Positions 25,356 to 38,212 of a stretch of DNA of 64,000 nt are shown in pieces. The stretch lies in assembly GCA_963693305.1 (NCBI GenBank), contig OY855905.1, positions 47,934,444 to 47,998,443 on the forward strand. Direction: 5' to 3'. Both the position numbers and the translations under genes were made by a program. The DNA comes from Meandrina meandrites (taxonomy: Eukaryota; Cnidaria; Anthozoa; Scleractinia; Meandrinidae). Each line of letters begins with the position of its first letter. Positions within the stretch are counted from its first letter, which is position 1. A model generated the notes under the pieces. That model did no database searches. It had not been told where the DNA came from and saw nothing but the letters and a program-made list of their open reading frames with translations.

Positions 25356-27072
25356 ACTCTTTGTGATCTTTAAGGAAATTGTGTAAAATTGCTAAAGATC
25401 ACATTTTTATTTGACTTTATAAAGGCACGTAGTTTGTGTTTCATTAATTCGGATAATAGTTCGTCCACGTAAGGCTAAATATACTGAAGGGATTGTTAAA
25501 AGGATCAATAAGCTAGACAAACATTTAAAAACGAAGTTTCTTTCCAAAATGATCAATGATATAACGTTTAGTAGTTTCTTGTGTGCATTCGATGTACTTA
25601 AATTCATTTGGACCACAATAGTGAACAATGTAAGTAATAGCTGCTGCCTTATCTTGACAGAAAACGTCATGCAGTTGGTGTTTAGTTTGTTTTTGTTTTT
25701 TTAGATGAACGCAACTTAACTTTTTGATTGATTTTTGTTACGCCGTCGGCGGTCCTTAGAATTTGGAATAATATGCGAATTTAGAATTCTTTGTTAACTA
25801 CTTGTTTTGTTTTCTAAGCTTTTAAACTTTCTTGCTGGAAGGAAGTTCGCACAAAGCTAAGAACGTATATCTTATTTGGTGTGACAAGAAGCAACTTTGT
25901 AGTTGTTTGATTCAAAAGTGACTTAGCAGTAGGTGTGCTTGACAAAAACTTTGTATTTATATATAAGATTTTTAAGAGTTACAACATGGTACGTGGAGGA
26001 GCTGTCATGACTATAAGGTCTTTGGGGAAGTACAAAATTACCTTAGGTTTTTAAGGATACGTGACAAAGATTGGATCATCTCTATAACTGTTTTTCAGAT
26101 GTTGTTTGTTACCACGTTCGAGTTATCAGAGTTTGCCGGGAAAGAAAGATAGCGGTATATCTACAGTTGAATGTTCTAGAAGCTCGAGAGGAAACTAAAA
26201 TTGGTTCGAGAAATCAGGGGTAAAACTTGTAATGTTCGACCGAGAGAGGGAAACGAGTTTTGGCTGAGTTATTGGGAGGCTCGCGGAATCGAGGGTTCAG
26301 GGCAATTGGGATTCCGCTGTACACACATTTGAAAAGATACCAACATACTCAGAATTAGAACTCAGCAAAAGACTAGGTAAGGAACAACGAAAGAGATTTG
26401 AAACCTCTAACTTGAAATAAACCCTTTTTTTTTCCAAAAAAGGGCGTATATTGTTATTGTCTGGAAAATCCTTGGCCAACTCCGCTGAGTTCAGTCTGAG
26501 TAATCAGATTAATCAAAGACTTCTCAAACAGACTTTGCTTACGTATTCATTAAAACTGCAACTTTCTAAAAAGAGATCGAGCTTCCAAGACAATATCGGA
26601 GGTATCTGAGAATCTTTCAACTCGTAGCTTTATTGTAGTGCTTGTTTTAAAGCAAAATGTTTTGGTTACGTTCACAGACATGTTACGTTCACGGTTACGT
26701 TCACAACGCCACACGGGTACTTCGAGTAGCACACGGGTAGCGTACAAGCAATTAAGCCGACCATACGGGTAAATACGAGTGCCATACGACTAGCATGCGG
26801 GTACAAACATACATACGAGTGACATCCTGACGATTAATACATGAATACATACCTCTTTCAAACATCTTAGGAAAGTGCTCGACATACTTGTTTTGTGAAA
26901 CGTTCAACACGCATGCTTGGTACTATAAACAGTTTTACGTTTTCCCCTTCCTCCCATCTACAAATAAATCAGTACTGCATATCCTGAAGCTTGTTTGCTG
27001 GGCCCAAATACAATGATCAAACAACCAATATTGGAATTTAAGAGCCAATGTTACCAGCGGTCAGACAAAAGA
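25356..27072. other. Gene-free stretch 3' of host gene 1
   Basis: A TGTGATCTTTA ... TAAAGATCACA hairpin at about 25363-25407 lies just after the stop, in the likely 3' UTR. Around 26690-26820 there are short degenerate repeats of the ACACGGGTA / ATACGAGTG type. A segment at 26196-26300 (GGTTCGAGAAATCAGGGG...GGGAAACGAG) is related to 41325-41440. No coding sequence recognised. Confidence 0.4.
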
Positions 27073-30000
27073 CGGCAAGTGTCGAAAAATGGATTTCCCT
27101 TATATTCTTACCATAGGTAGGTCTTTGTGAGAAACAAATACCAGCATACTTAGTTTGGCTGAATATCGATTTGTTTTCGAGAAAATCGATAATCCTTGAA
27201 AACCGCCATATTGCCACTTTCGGAGCTCAATATTTATGCCGAGTTTCGTAGCTTCGCGTGAAAAAATAAATCACTCTGGAAGGAAAATACCGGCCAAATG
27301 TTGTAGAATGACATCAAATAAGCACGTGGAAAGCAATTTTAGTCCTTCGTGTCCTTTTATTTACAAAATATAATTAAATTTATTTGACACACTTTTAATA
27401 GGGTTCAAAATTGGTCAAACTTATCGTCTAATTTAAGTATATGCGAAGCGAAATAATTGGTCAAAAATTCGGTATTTGCAAGTCAAAGGACTGTTCTTTA
27501 TGACTTTAAAAGGATTAGCTGGGGAAATGATTTCGTGCGATGCTTTCGAATTTCGAAGTTGCCTAAAATTCGTCAATTAGTAATCGTAGAGATACCGCCG
27601 TTTATGTAAACATTTCACGCAAAGGTTGAATTCTTCCCGACGCGAACTTAACTGATGTGTCTAATAAAAACGTAGATATGCTTACCTTGATGTTGCTGAA
27701 GCATTTTAAGCGTTGTATTCTTCATTCACGATAAAACCCCAGCCCGCGGTGAAGTTAGTTAAACGATTTTCTTGACGCCATGTGTCATTAATTTCCTCGT
27801 CTTGAAGTGACATCTCTTTTCATTCGTTCTTGAAAACACTCCAGTCTCAAGTGATCAACGTAACAGCCATGCATAGTATTTTTGCTTTAAATCAGCTTCG
27901 AACTGAGAAGTAGAGGAAGATAAACCGGTTAAGGAGACAAACCGTCATTTCAAAAACCGCCATTTGTCCCGTGGCGGCTAATTTATTCACAAGGACAATT
28001 TCACCTGAAATTGACAACCACTGCCGTGACAAAGTAAGAAGCAAGCACCGTACCTTTTTGGTATCTGGTTAAGGTATTTTGTTGTTATTATTTTAATTTG
28101 AGCTTAAAATTGCACACAGTTGGACTGACCAGAAAAAGAAATTTAAGTCAGTTCAAATAGACCACCGTTTGCAAAATGGTTGCGTATAAACGCCTTTTAC
28201 TTCCGTGCCGGAAGTGCTTCGCTTTTCGTTATTCAATTCATATCGTTATTTTCCAAGATCTTCCCTTTTAGATCAAAGCAACAAACAGATAAAAAAGCTT
28301 TATTGCTGCCGTTTGATCACGCTACAGTCAATATTCAAGAATCATCCCGTGGAGTCCAGCCTGAATAAGTTTCAATACGGGGATACAGTGGGAGGGTGCC
28401 CAACATCAACACCCTGGTCATTAGCCTTGTAATTCAGTGATGCACCATAGATGCGAAACACTTTAAATAACGAATACGTGTAGTTGACATATTTCACGTT
28501 AGACGGATTGTCACTGCATGACTCTTTTTACATTGTTTCGTAGACGTTTCGGCTATAAATACTTAAGCCAAATAAATGCGAGTTCCTTGTTACGCGGTAT
28601 TTCATTGAATGTATCTCGAGGGTTGCGCGGGTGACCATAAGCGCTAATGGGGATACGAAATTGGTTCAAGTCCTCAGAAGGGCAATGTGTTAAGTCGTAA
28701 CAGCGATATTTATCACTTCAACAACAACTGTGGCAAACATAAGTCGCTGGGAACGTTTCCAGTAAAATATTTAAGATCCTGCCTGATATGCGAGACTTTT
28801 GCAACTCACTGGAAATGGGTGTGTTCACTCTTTCAGGGAAGCGAAAGCAACAATTAATTCAGCTACAACACACTGACAAGAGAATTTTGTAGTCAGATGC
28901 AGTCAGTGCAAAGGAGATAAATGAGGTAAATTCAGGCCCTTAGGGTGGATTCTGTTGAGGGGGGTTCTTTTATGTTTTGGGAGGTGTTTTAGCGCCTTGC
29001 TTGCCCTCCCAGAAAATTTTGCAAATTTGGGTTCTCTGAAGTGCCATTTATGTATCTTGCTCCTTCTTAATTACTGAAAACATACTTATTGGTAAGACAT
29101 GTGTGCTGCTTTGGCTGAGCTCTGTTTGCTGGGACAAAAACAGACATTCCCATTTGGGATATTTTGGCCACAGGTGTGGCCGTTTTATTTCAAAACAATC
29201 AGTTAAAGATAACATTAGAAAAACAAACAAGGAAATATCCCAGCAAAGGTGGGGGAAAACCCCCCTCACGTTCGGTAAGATATAAGACAGGGAGCGGAGG
29301 GAGGGAAAAATGGAATACGCCATGTTGTGATGTTTCAGTGAAGGTCGAACTAGTCCCCCGGTTGCCTCACTTTCATGTAAGAAGCAATGATGTCATCCCT
29401 CACCGGAAGCTGGGAACTACTGCGTCTCAAGCTACATAAAAACATTTATTTTTCCTGCGTGAAATAAATATCCTTTTCTGCATCTTGACATCATTTCTGA
29501 GGTGGGGTGCATTTTCATCTACATTTATTAAGTTGATAAAATCTTGTAAGACATCACATCAACTATGAATAAAAGCCAAAATAAATACAAAATATGTACA
29601 TATGCATAAATTACATAAAAATGATATGTCGAAATAGCAGGATAATTAAATAATAATTCTTAATTATTAATATTTGCCTTCAATATTAGCTCTTTGGAAA
29701 GTAATTTTCATTCCAAAAAAATTCTGAAATGTTCAGAAATGAGTGTGTGCGTTTAGACAGTTTTAAAAACACAAATATCAAAATAACATGCAGGGTGGAT
29801 GAGTGGACAAGGCTGATCGAAAGAATGATGAATTATTTGAAAACGATTAACCAATCCAAAAGATTAGAACTTCTCACTACAGTGCCAAACTGGTTGCGGC
29901 TTCCTCCGATAAATCCTGGCAAGGAAGGTAGTCGTCCCGCTCGTCCGTGTAATCGACCGGTCACAGTCTTTTGATTGTTTTGCGTAAATTTTTTTTATCT

Positions 30001-32066
30001 TTTCAACCCCCCCCCCCCCCCCCCAACCCCACCGTACGGGATTGGAATCAGATTCCCAAGCAGTCCTTTATACCCGGCAATTTTTAGAAGTATAATATTT
30101 GGCTGGTGACTGACCTTAGAGAAATCAGTGCAAGAATTAGCACAAAAGACGTCTATCTATGTAATGAGCAATGTCAAGGAACCAAAACGCGTTTGGCTAT
30201 AAATGATAGGAACAGCTATAGCCCAGAACATTATTTCCTGTGATACCAAAACAACCACTACCGTTTTACTAGCTACTCTGGCAAAGGTGTGTAATATAAT
30301 GCTAGTAGCAGGGTAAAAATACCAAGTTGAGGTATTCTAGAGTAAAACGTCGTTGCGTTTTTTGAAACGTCGTGTGAATATAGAATGGTATTTATTTGCA
30401 CATGCCTGAGCTGGCGTTACCACACGTCCAGCGAGTGGGGGTATTTGATGACATTCAATGTTCACGTTTCCCGATTCTCTGGGTGAGGTATAATATGGAA
30501 TCGTTTACTCACTTAAATCCGTTTTACAGCGGGTGAGCTCGGGTGATCATGACCACAATAGGTATTTGTTTTGCTGACAGCCTAGAACAAATCAACGAGC
30601 TATGAAATGTGAAATGAAACTTGTACTAATGCATTCTTTTTATGTAATTGTTGTCTAAACGTTATGTGAACGCAATACTATTTTCGCAAGTAAGGTGGCG
30701 AGGCAACTACCTCACACCGCAGCTCAGGCGGGGACACCTTCTCCACCGCTAACCACCCCCCTCCCGATCTTATTCAGGGTGGAATCTACAGGATGATCCT
30801 TGAGTATTGACGAACGGCCGATCTAACGGCAACAATAAGACTTTTATTTGGACTTAAAAAGAAAGTGCCATGATATGAATTTTAAAAGTGAGGAAAAGCG
30901 AAGCAACTCAACAGAAGAACTTCCGGCCCGGAAGTAAAAGGCGTTTACACGCAACCATTTAGCAACTTTTGCAAACGGTGGTTTATTTGAACCATTGAAA
31001 TTTCTTTATCTGCTCAGTCCAGCTGTGTGTCATTTTAAGTTCAAATTTAAATAACAACAACAAAATATCTTAACCAGGTACCAAAAAGGTACGGTGCTTG
31101 CTTCTTACTTTGTCACGGCAGTGGTTGTTAATTTCTGGTGAAATTGTCCTTGTGAATAAATTAGCTGCCTCGGGACAAATGGCGGTTTTTGAAATGACGG
31201 TTTGCCACTGAACCGGTTTATCTGCCTCTGCTTCTCAGTTCGAAGCTGATTTAAAGCAAAAATACTATGCATGGCTGTTATGTTGATCACTTCAGACTGG
31301 AGTGTTTTCAAGAACGAATGAAAAAGAGATGTCACTTCAAAAGAAGGAAATTAATAACACATGGCGTCGAGAAATTCGTTTAACTAACTTCACCGCGGGC
31401 TTGGGTTTTATCGTGAAGAACGAATACAACGCTTAAAATGCGTCAGCAACATCAAGGTAAGCATGTCTACGTTTTTATTAGACACAGTTAAGTTCGCGTC
31501 GGGAAGAATTCAACCTTTGCGTGAAATGTTTACATAAACGGCGGATCTCCACGTTTACTTTAATTCACGAATTTTATTCAACTTCAAAATTCGAAAGCAT
31601 CGCACGAAATCATTTCCCCAGCTAATCCTTCTAAAGTCGTAAAGAACAGTCCTTTGACTTGCAAATACCGAATTTTTGACCAATTATTTCGCTTCGCACA
31701 TACTTAAATTAGACGATAAGTTTGACCAACTTTGAACCCTATTAAAAGTGTGTCAAATAAATTTAATTATATTTCGTAAATAAAAGGACACGAAGGACTA
31801 AAATTGCTTTCCACGTGCTTATTTGATGTCATTCTACAACATTTGGCCGGTATTTTCCTTCCAGAGTGATTTATTTTGTCACGCGAAGCTACGAAACTCG
31901 GCATAAATATTGAGCTCCGAAAATGGCAATATGGCGGTTTTCAAGGATTATCGATTTTCTCGAAAAAAAATCGATATTCAGCCAAACTAAGTATACTGGT
32001 ATTTGTTTCTCACAAAGACCTATCTGTGGTAAGAATATAAGCGAAATCCATTTTTCGGCACTTGCC
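27073..32066. mobile_element. 5-kb element with ~1.1-kb imperfect inverted arms
   Basis: 27073-28225 matches the reverse complement of 30900-32066 over its length at high identity with small indels. Outer ends read GGCAAGTG / CACTTGCC and inner ends meet at GGAAGT / ACTTCC blocks. The spacer (28226-30899) contains no recognisable transposase, an 18-C run at 30007-30024 and only short ORFs. No certain target duplication was found. It may be a foldback-type transposon or an inverted segmental duplication. Confidence 0.7.
30007..30024. repeat. Poly-C run of 18
   Basis: An uninterrupted C18 tract followed by AACCCC. Length may be unreliable in assembly. Confidence 0.95.
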
Positions 32067-32905
32067 AAGAATTTTCGATATTGTTTGATTCTTGTGAACA
32101 TGTGCTCTTAATGGCTATGAACAAAGGCCCATAGCCGTTTTAATAAAATCATGATCAAATTACAAGGAACGAAATTAAATAATTTTGTGGCCCAGTAAAG
32201 GTGAGGGCACTCAAAAACGAAGCTGCAAAACAACTACCCAGAGCACTGCAGAGAGGACAAATTTGGGAAGGGTTGGGAGGGGAAAAACACTCCTTCCCCA
32301 GCTAGTCAAAGGATTGAATGATGTGACAGCAATTGACAGTGGGGTAGTAACGCATGCCCCCAGAGGGGACATCATTTATTCAACCCCATGACCTCTCAGC
32401 ACACGCCCGGATGTTGTCACGCAACCCGTAACGCAACATGCAACTAACCACTGTTCGCCAGGGAAAAACATAAAAATCCTATTCGCAAGCAAATATTTCA
32501 TTTATGCCACGGGAGTTGACAAGTTACGGTCACTTCGTCGCATACTTACAAACTTGACAACCCATATGAACTTGCTAATCAAAAAGAAGACAAGTGCATG
32601 CGAATTTATCTCATTGTTAATGCTTTTTAATCTAGAAAGAAAATCGTCAATCAGCGACCCCGGTCGGTGGAACTTTATATAGGAAGTCTGTGGCGTAATA
32701 TTTGATAGACATATCTGACACATCGTTGTACTCTGATAATAATTTGTTTGCATGACAACAACTCAGTCCAAGATTTAGTTGTGCTTTGGCACTGCCCGTG
32801 ATCTGCTCCTTTTAGATAAGGAATAAAGGAAGAATCACAACAGGAGAGAGATTACATACTGCACCATTGAAAAAATACCACAGCCTATGTATAAATCTTT
32901 ACAGA
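32067..32905. other. Gene-free stretch
   Basis: No ORF with recognisable homology; no repeat structure noticed. Confidence 0.35.

Positions 32906-32952
<47 letters not shown>
32906..32952. repeat. (TAA)n microsatellite
   Basis: About 15 copies of TAA followed by degenerate AACAATAGTAATAATAATTA. Such arrays often form tails of cnidarian retroelements; no element body is recognised here. Confidence 0.9.
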
Positions 32953-32955
<3 letters not shown>

Positions 32956-33014
32956 TAGTAATAATAATTATAACAATAACAATAATACGCAGCGCCCTTA
33001 CGATAACTAAGTAA

Positions 33015-33118
33015 TGGAAACAGGACTGAGTGGAGTCCAATTCGGTCTGTAATCATACGAGTGATTAATCACGAGTATGATTACACGAGTATGAATTAAT
33101 CACGAGTATGAATTATTC
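33015..33118. mobile_element. Partial/rearranged copy of a palindromic MITE
   Basis: GGACTGAGTGGAGTCCAATT then CGGTCTGTAATCATACGAGTG matches the left half of the complete MITE at 46215-46357. Here it is followed by repeated AATCACGAGTATGA units instead of the right half. Confidence 0.75.
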
Positions 33119-33773
33119 ACCTGTTTTAACACTGATCTTGACTGATCAAGGTCTGATAAAGGAGCTTCGATCGCGATGAAAAGGCTTTTTGTGTTTCAAC
33201 TAGTTTATCGCCGTTAGCTTTGTTTGCTTCGTCGGCCCAATTTCGTCTTAACACAAGCAGTTTTTTCATACAACAAAACACGGGAATAAATCGTCGAAGC
33301 ATTTCGCTGCATGATCATATGTTATAATTTCTAAACACGTGCAGAGGGAATTTTATTTATTCACACACGACACATCCGCATTGCCGAGTTCGAAATTGAG
33401 GTTGCAGGGATCTAAATTTGCAAATTTGGTATTGTGATGGGATTTAAAAATTTGTAATTTTTAATTAGTTAGCCAGTTACTCCCCGAATTGTACGACACG
33501 GACACGAGGTCCAATAACTATTTGACTAAGTGTTTGAATTCCAAGTTACTGCCCTTCAATGATTTCATACTGAGCTCTGACAGTGGTTATCTTCCTTTTC
33601 TCTACCATATAAACAACAAGCTGAAAGACAGATGTTTTATTCTCTACTGATGGATATAATGTTAACAGAGTGCAATGCATTACTTTGAATTATCGTTCTT
33701 CCAACCCCAGGATTTTATTATTACTTTTTCACAAAACTCGTTTAATATTCTTCTTAATGGTATCAAAACTTTA
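33119..33773. other. Gene-free stretch
   Basis: AT-rich, no coding signal or repeat recognised on either strand. Confidence 0.35.
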
Positions 33774-34092
33774 CTACGAGCAGTCTTTGATTATTAGGCT
33801 TTGCAGCTCTTTCAGTAAGCTACTAAGTCGTTCAGTTTTGTCGCTAGTTCCACATGCCTCAGATTCAGCTATTTGCATCTGAAGGGTGTTGATTTCATTT
33901 TGCAGTTCAAGAGCAAGACCGATATTCTTGGCGTCCTGTGCGCATTGCTTTAAGACATAGCGCAAGCGTGAGAGCTGGTTATATGGCGTTCTTTTAACCA
34001 CGTCTGGGATAACGGACATGCCTGCCTCAATTTTTTTGCACTTCATTCATAGCGTCTTCATAAACACTGGCGTCGAACGAAGATGGCTCCAT
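33774..34092 (-). pseudogene. Intronless small helical-protein gene with a frameshift
   Basis: An ATG at 34090-34092 (minus) opens a frame starting MEPSSFDASVYEDAMNEVQ. It runs into a stop at a 7-A run (coding strand, around 34031-34037). In the +1 frame it continues as a well-formed helical protein to the stop at 33774, with NQLSRLRYVLKQC and ERLSSLLKELQSLIIK. The unbroken version would be about 110 residues, all helical with heptad-like Leu. Codon quality on both sides of the break is good. It has no introns, so a processed retrocopy or a small host gene are both possible. Family not recognised. One extra A in the run would explain the break, so an assembly error is possible. Confidence 0.5.
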
Positions 34093-34239
34093 TCTGCTGT
34101 TTTGGACGAGTAATGGTCAACTGGAACAAAACCTCTTCGACTTGAAGTTTGATGAATACTTTCCATCTTGATAAAAAATTACAATAAAAACGTTCACTGG
34201 CTTAAAATGTTAAAAGAACATGAGCTTTCGGCTGTCGCT

Positions 34240-35219
34240 CTACAGCCTTCGAGGGATAAAAATGGAATACAAGATGAATATAATATATACAAAAAAGGTG
34301 AGATAAAAAGAAAAATATGAATAAAAGCAAAGTGAAAAAGTGCTAATTAGGTGACTATTTCTTGAAAAGAATACAATACTGGTTTGGAATCGGCTTGGAG
34401 TTATTGTCAGCACGCTCAGTAGTAGAGGTGTGCCAAGCTTCCAAAGTTTTTCTAATCCGAAAAGAGCCTTTGTCAATGACGCGAGAATTGTCAAAGTCTA
34501 TGCGATGGTCGAATGACCACGCATGTTTCGCAATGTTTGAGCCATTAGCACAGGTTTTGACATTCCTGATATGTTCTTTCTTGCGAGTTTCAAAGCAACG
34601 GCCAGTTTCACCTATATAACACCAACCACAATCAGCACAGGGTATTTTGCATGTAAACCACGTTCGGTTGATGTTCAGTAGATGGTCTGAATTTGGGAGA
34701 GGGAAACTCCTGTTGTAAAGTTTTCAAGGGCTTATTAATGACTTGAATTTCGTGTCTTCGAAGAATTCTTGTTAGTGGTTGCGTGACACCATTGATGAAA
34801 GGAAGGACAGCGTAACTGTTAGAATTCTCTAGAGGCGCAGCCCATTTAAAAAACATGCAAACAAGTTCTTCTGGTGAAGGGATGGCATGTGTGGGTGGTT
34901 TGGAAAATTTCTTCTTGAGTATCAGAGGGATAGTTGTTAGCCCGTAGTGCATCAGTGACGTGGTTGATTTCGGTATTTTTCCCTTGTGCTGTATTGGGGA
35001 GTTTGGTTGCGCGGTGTATGAGGGTCTCAGCTGTGCTGATCTTATGGCTTTTGTCATGATGAGAAAAATAATCCAAATATCTGTCCGTGTGGGTTGCTTT
35101 GCGAAATACATCGATGGTGATTGTGTTATTCTTGCGGGAAACGAAAACCTTTTTAGATATCGGGAAACTAAAACCTTTTTAGATATCGTAAAGAAAAGTA
35201 TTCTCACTTCAACATCCAA
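34240..35219 (-). pseudogene. Penelope-like element 3' fragment with GIY-YIG endonuclease
   Basis: The minus-strand frame from 35219 to 34632 contains a segment with FINGVTQPLTRILRRHEIQV, the region after the reverse transcriptase in Penelope-like elements. After a frame change near 34660 the next frame reads CADCGWCYIGETGR, then FETRKKEHIRN, with a later NIAKHAWSFDH. This is the GIY-YIG nuclease core (here WCYIGETGR with the CxxC-like zinc residues) that PLEs use for target cleavage. The RT itself is missing or lies beyond recognition upstream, so this is a 5'-truncated, frameshifted copy. GCTTTCGGCTGTCGCTCTAC near 34227 may belong to its 3' end. Confidence 0.72.
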
Positions 35220-35594
35220 CTTGTCCTCTGTTCTCTTTTGCTCCCTGTAAGTTAAAGTTTAAACAAATTAAGCATAATGCCATTTCTAAAAGAAAAGTGT
35301 CTAAGTAAGGAAGATTTGTTTGCGGTTCGATCTCACTTGTGTTCAAAAATAGAGAGCTGTGGAGACGGTGCTCTTACAAGTATACCGCGCGCGACATTTA
35401 ATTTCGTTTGTTGTCGCGATCCCTGGAAATGGGGACCAAGTGTGACGCCATGGTAAAAAGGATGTCGCGCTCATTGGGGGAGAGTACCTAAGCCTCGAAC
35501 TGGGACCTGGGGTGAACTTATAGCGGTGCCTTGATATAGAGCGTGCTCAGAGGCAAAGAAACGGTTGGTTAGGTAACAATTCTTGCGCGGCGGC

Positions 35595-36352
35595 ATACTC
35601 AAACTTAGAAAAAAAAAAAAAAAACAGGGAGAAGACGGATACAGTAAATATCAACATACGCAATCACACACAAAGAGACTAGAGCCAAGAGAATTTACAT
35701 TTTCTCTTGCTTAAGCCTATCAACTAAATCAGACAGGGTAGGACTTTGTTCCATTTTTTGTAATGTTTGTCAAGCTTATCATTATTAGAAGCGATTTTTT
35801 GCTCTATCTGGAAAGTTGCCCTTATTTTCGCTATGAAGACATTTAGCGATGGATGTTTGATATCTAATTTACATTTATAGATGTAGAATTTAGCTAATAA
35901 AATAAGATGATTTAAAATAAGGAAGTCATCCATGGCGTTAAACACTCCGAAGAGGACGTTTTCTAATGTTGAGAAAGTTGTAGTTATTTTTTGTTTGATT
36001 AGCCAAGAAGAGAGCGACTTCCAGAATATTTTTGTCACATCGCAATGGAAAAATAAGTGCTCGAGGGATTCAACTTCTGTTTGACAAAAGGCGCAAAGTG
36101 GCGAATCAATCATTTTAAATTTAAATAATTTGTCATTCGTAAATACGATGTTATTTAACAATTTGTATTGAAATTCTTTTTTTTTTCCTCGTTATCGTTT
36201 TTCCTCTATTTCTTTTTTTTTTTACCAATCACTTACGTTTTTATGTAAAATTTTCAATACTCATATTGTTGTAAGTCTTAGTCTTTGTTTGTATTCTCTG
36301 TAAAACATGTAATAAAAACTAATAAAATACAAAAAAAATACTCAAACTTAGA
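35595..36352. mobile_element. LINE insertion with 5' inversion (twin priming) and 15-bp target duplication
   Basis: ATACTCAAACTTAGA at 35595-35609 is repeated at 36338-36352. Between them, the right part (about 36190-36337) is in plus orientation and ends AATAAAATACAAAAAAA, a poly(A) end. The left part (about 35610-36185) is inverted and carries the end of the reverse-transcriptase ORF on the minus strand. The junctions sit in A/T runs. This is the signature of twin-primed L1-type insertion. Confidence 0.8.
35724..36178 (-). pseudogene. C-terminus of LINE reverse-transcriptase ORF2 (zf-RVT)
   Basis: About 150 codons reading FQYKLLNNIVFTNDKLFKFK, then CAFCQTEVESLEHLFFHCDV. CxxC...HxxxxC after the RT is the zinc-binding domain (zf-RVT) typical of L1/Tx1-like LINE ORF2 C-termini. 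The natural stop is at 35724-35726 and the 3' UTR follows to about 35610. It is the inverted half of the twin-primed insertion. The reverse transcriptase and endonuclease are absent. Confidence 0.78.
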
Positions 36353-36482
36353 CTTGCTCCAATTGGTCAATTTGTATCGAACCTACTGAGATTGCGCATA
36401 GTCATCGTGACCTCACGAGTAACCAAACCCGGGAAGTTTAAATGTTGACCGCGAAAAAACATTCATCGGATGATAGATCGAC

Positions 36483-36483
<1 letters not shown>

Positions 36484-36563
<80 letters not shown>
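36484..36563. repeat. (TAA)n microsatellite, about 26 copies
   Basis: Perfect TAA array followed by CATTTATAATGCGCAAATTT. Possibly the tail of an unrecognised minus-oriented retroelement. Confidence 0.95.
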
Positions 36564-36565
<2 letters not shown>

Positions 36566-37995
36566 TTTATAATGCGCAAATTTCATAAAATGTTCAAATG
36601 TGCATGACAAGATTAAAAGCTAAAATTACAGTTAAGAGTAAACTTACAATGAATTAAGGTATTAAGGTAAACTTAATGATTTTAGAAAGCTAAAATTACA
36701 ATTATTAAAAGTAGAATATAATTTAAAAAATAACTATGATAAATTTAAAATATAATGATGGAAAAATCCAAGGTACGTGGAAGTTTATTTATCTACTGTC
36801 TGAAGATATCATATTTTGCTCAATAAAAAGGCTTCAAGACACAAACAGACCCAAAATGTGGCGATCGATCGATTCAAAACGCGACTGAATAATGACAGAT
36901 TCTGTCCCTTTTATAAGCGATAACTGCAGATCCCAACATGGTAACATGGAGGGAAAAATATGACCTTCATATGCTTTCAGACTTTTGGTTGGTAATGAAA
37001 ATGAGTAATTTAATCTTCCTAAAAAAAGATCCGTGAGTTTAAACGCATTTCCTGGTGTGGAATTGCGCACAGCAGCCATGATTGCGTGACACCCGCAAAA
37101 TGCTGTAAAGTGGAAAGAAAACCAATGCGATCGAGATTGCTCAATTAGAAAGATTTTTGGACTTTCAAGTGATATGTTGCGACAGATATCAAAGAAGGTC
37201 AATCAAATCTGATTGTTACCCTAACGTATAGATATAAGATAAAAATATTTTCTCCTGTGAGGTTGAATGGCTGACGCAACCTTCCCATCAAAGTTCATTC
37301 ATATAAAATTAACGATCAAGTGCTAGTACACTGGTCCGATTTATCCCGATTTATAGGAATATGCACAACGTGTGCTTAGGATTTGGAAGCACAAGAAAGA
37401 TCCGTTTACTAGAATGGTACGTAATTTGACAATTTTAAGGACGTACGAATGCAAGGATTTCTCTCCTGTTTTTCAGTCTTTTTGATCTTGCAAATAAATA
37501 TGAAATTTATTTTTAACTCTCATTCGGCAGGCCCTTTAAATGTCAGTCACCCATGACCGAAATTAGAAAAAAAATCGCAAAAATTTGCATTGCATCCGAT
37601 CGCTGCGAAATTTGGCAGAAAGCGTGACAAGAGAATTACCCAGTCTCTCCGCAAATTTCAGCTGAAACACTTCAATGTGGCCTACACGACGAATATGCCC
37701 GTTCAGTGTTTTTTCAAATTCAACATGGCGTCGGCTTTCGTGATCATGAATCATCGCTTCTAGCTAAGAGAGAGTTCTCCAGCTCCTGGAAAAAGAGGAT
37801 TACAGCAACCATGGCATTTCAAGTGAAAAAGACAGTGATTTGGATCGTCAGCTGCAAAATTAAGCGATGAATCGGGGTAAGAGTTGAGTAAACAGTACGG
37901 GACGTGAAACCACGCGGTCTGATCGAAATACAATGAAATGCTGTATTATGGTTGACTTTTACGTTCAAAACCTTGTTGATAACTTTGAAATAAAT
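36564..37995. other. Gene-free stretch
   Basis: No recognisable coding sequence or repeat structure on either strand. Confidence 0.35.
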
Positions 37996-38181
37996 GGCCG
38001 TTTTTATACTAGAGACGCGTTACCCGTCTGGACGAGCTTCGGCAAATATTTTGTAATTCGTCCGGTTATCCGTCTCTAGTATAAAGACGGGCAAAAGACG
38101 CGTTACCCGTCTGGATGAGCTACTTTTCGAAATCCGTCGTTCAAGACGCGTTTCGAAAAGTAGCTCGTCTAGACGGGTAAC

Positions 38182-38212
<31 letters not shown>

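Noticed and set aside
32835..33056. Tyr-rich 73-aa ORF (and a similar one at 36413-36610)
   Set aside because: Translation of (TAA)n microsatellites read on the minus strand.
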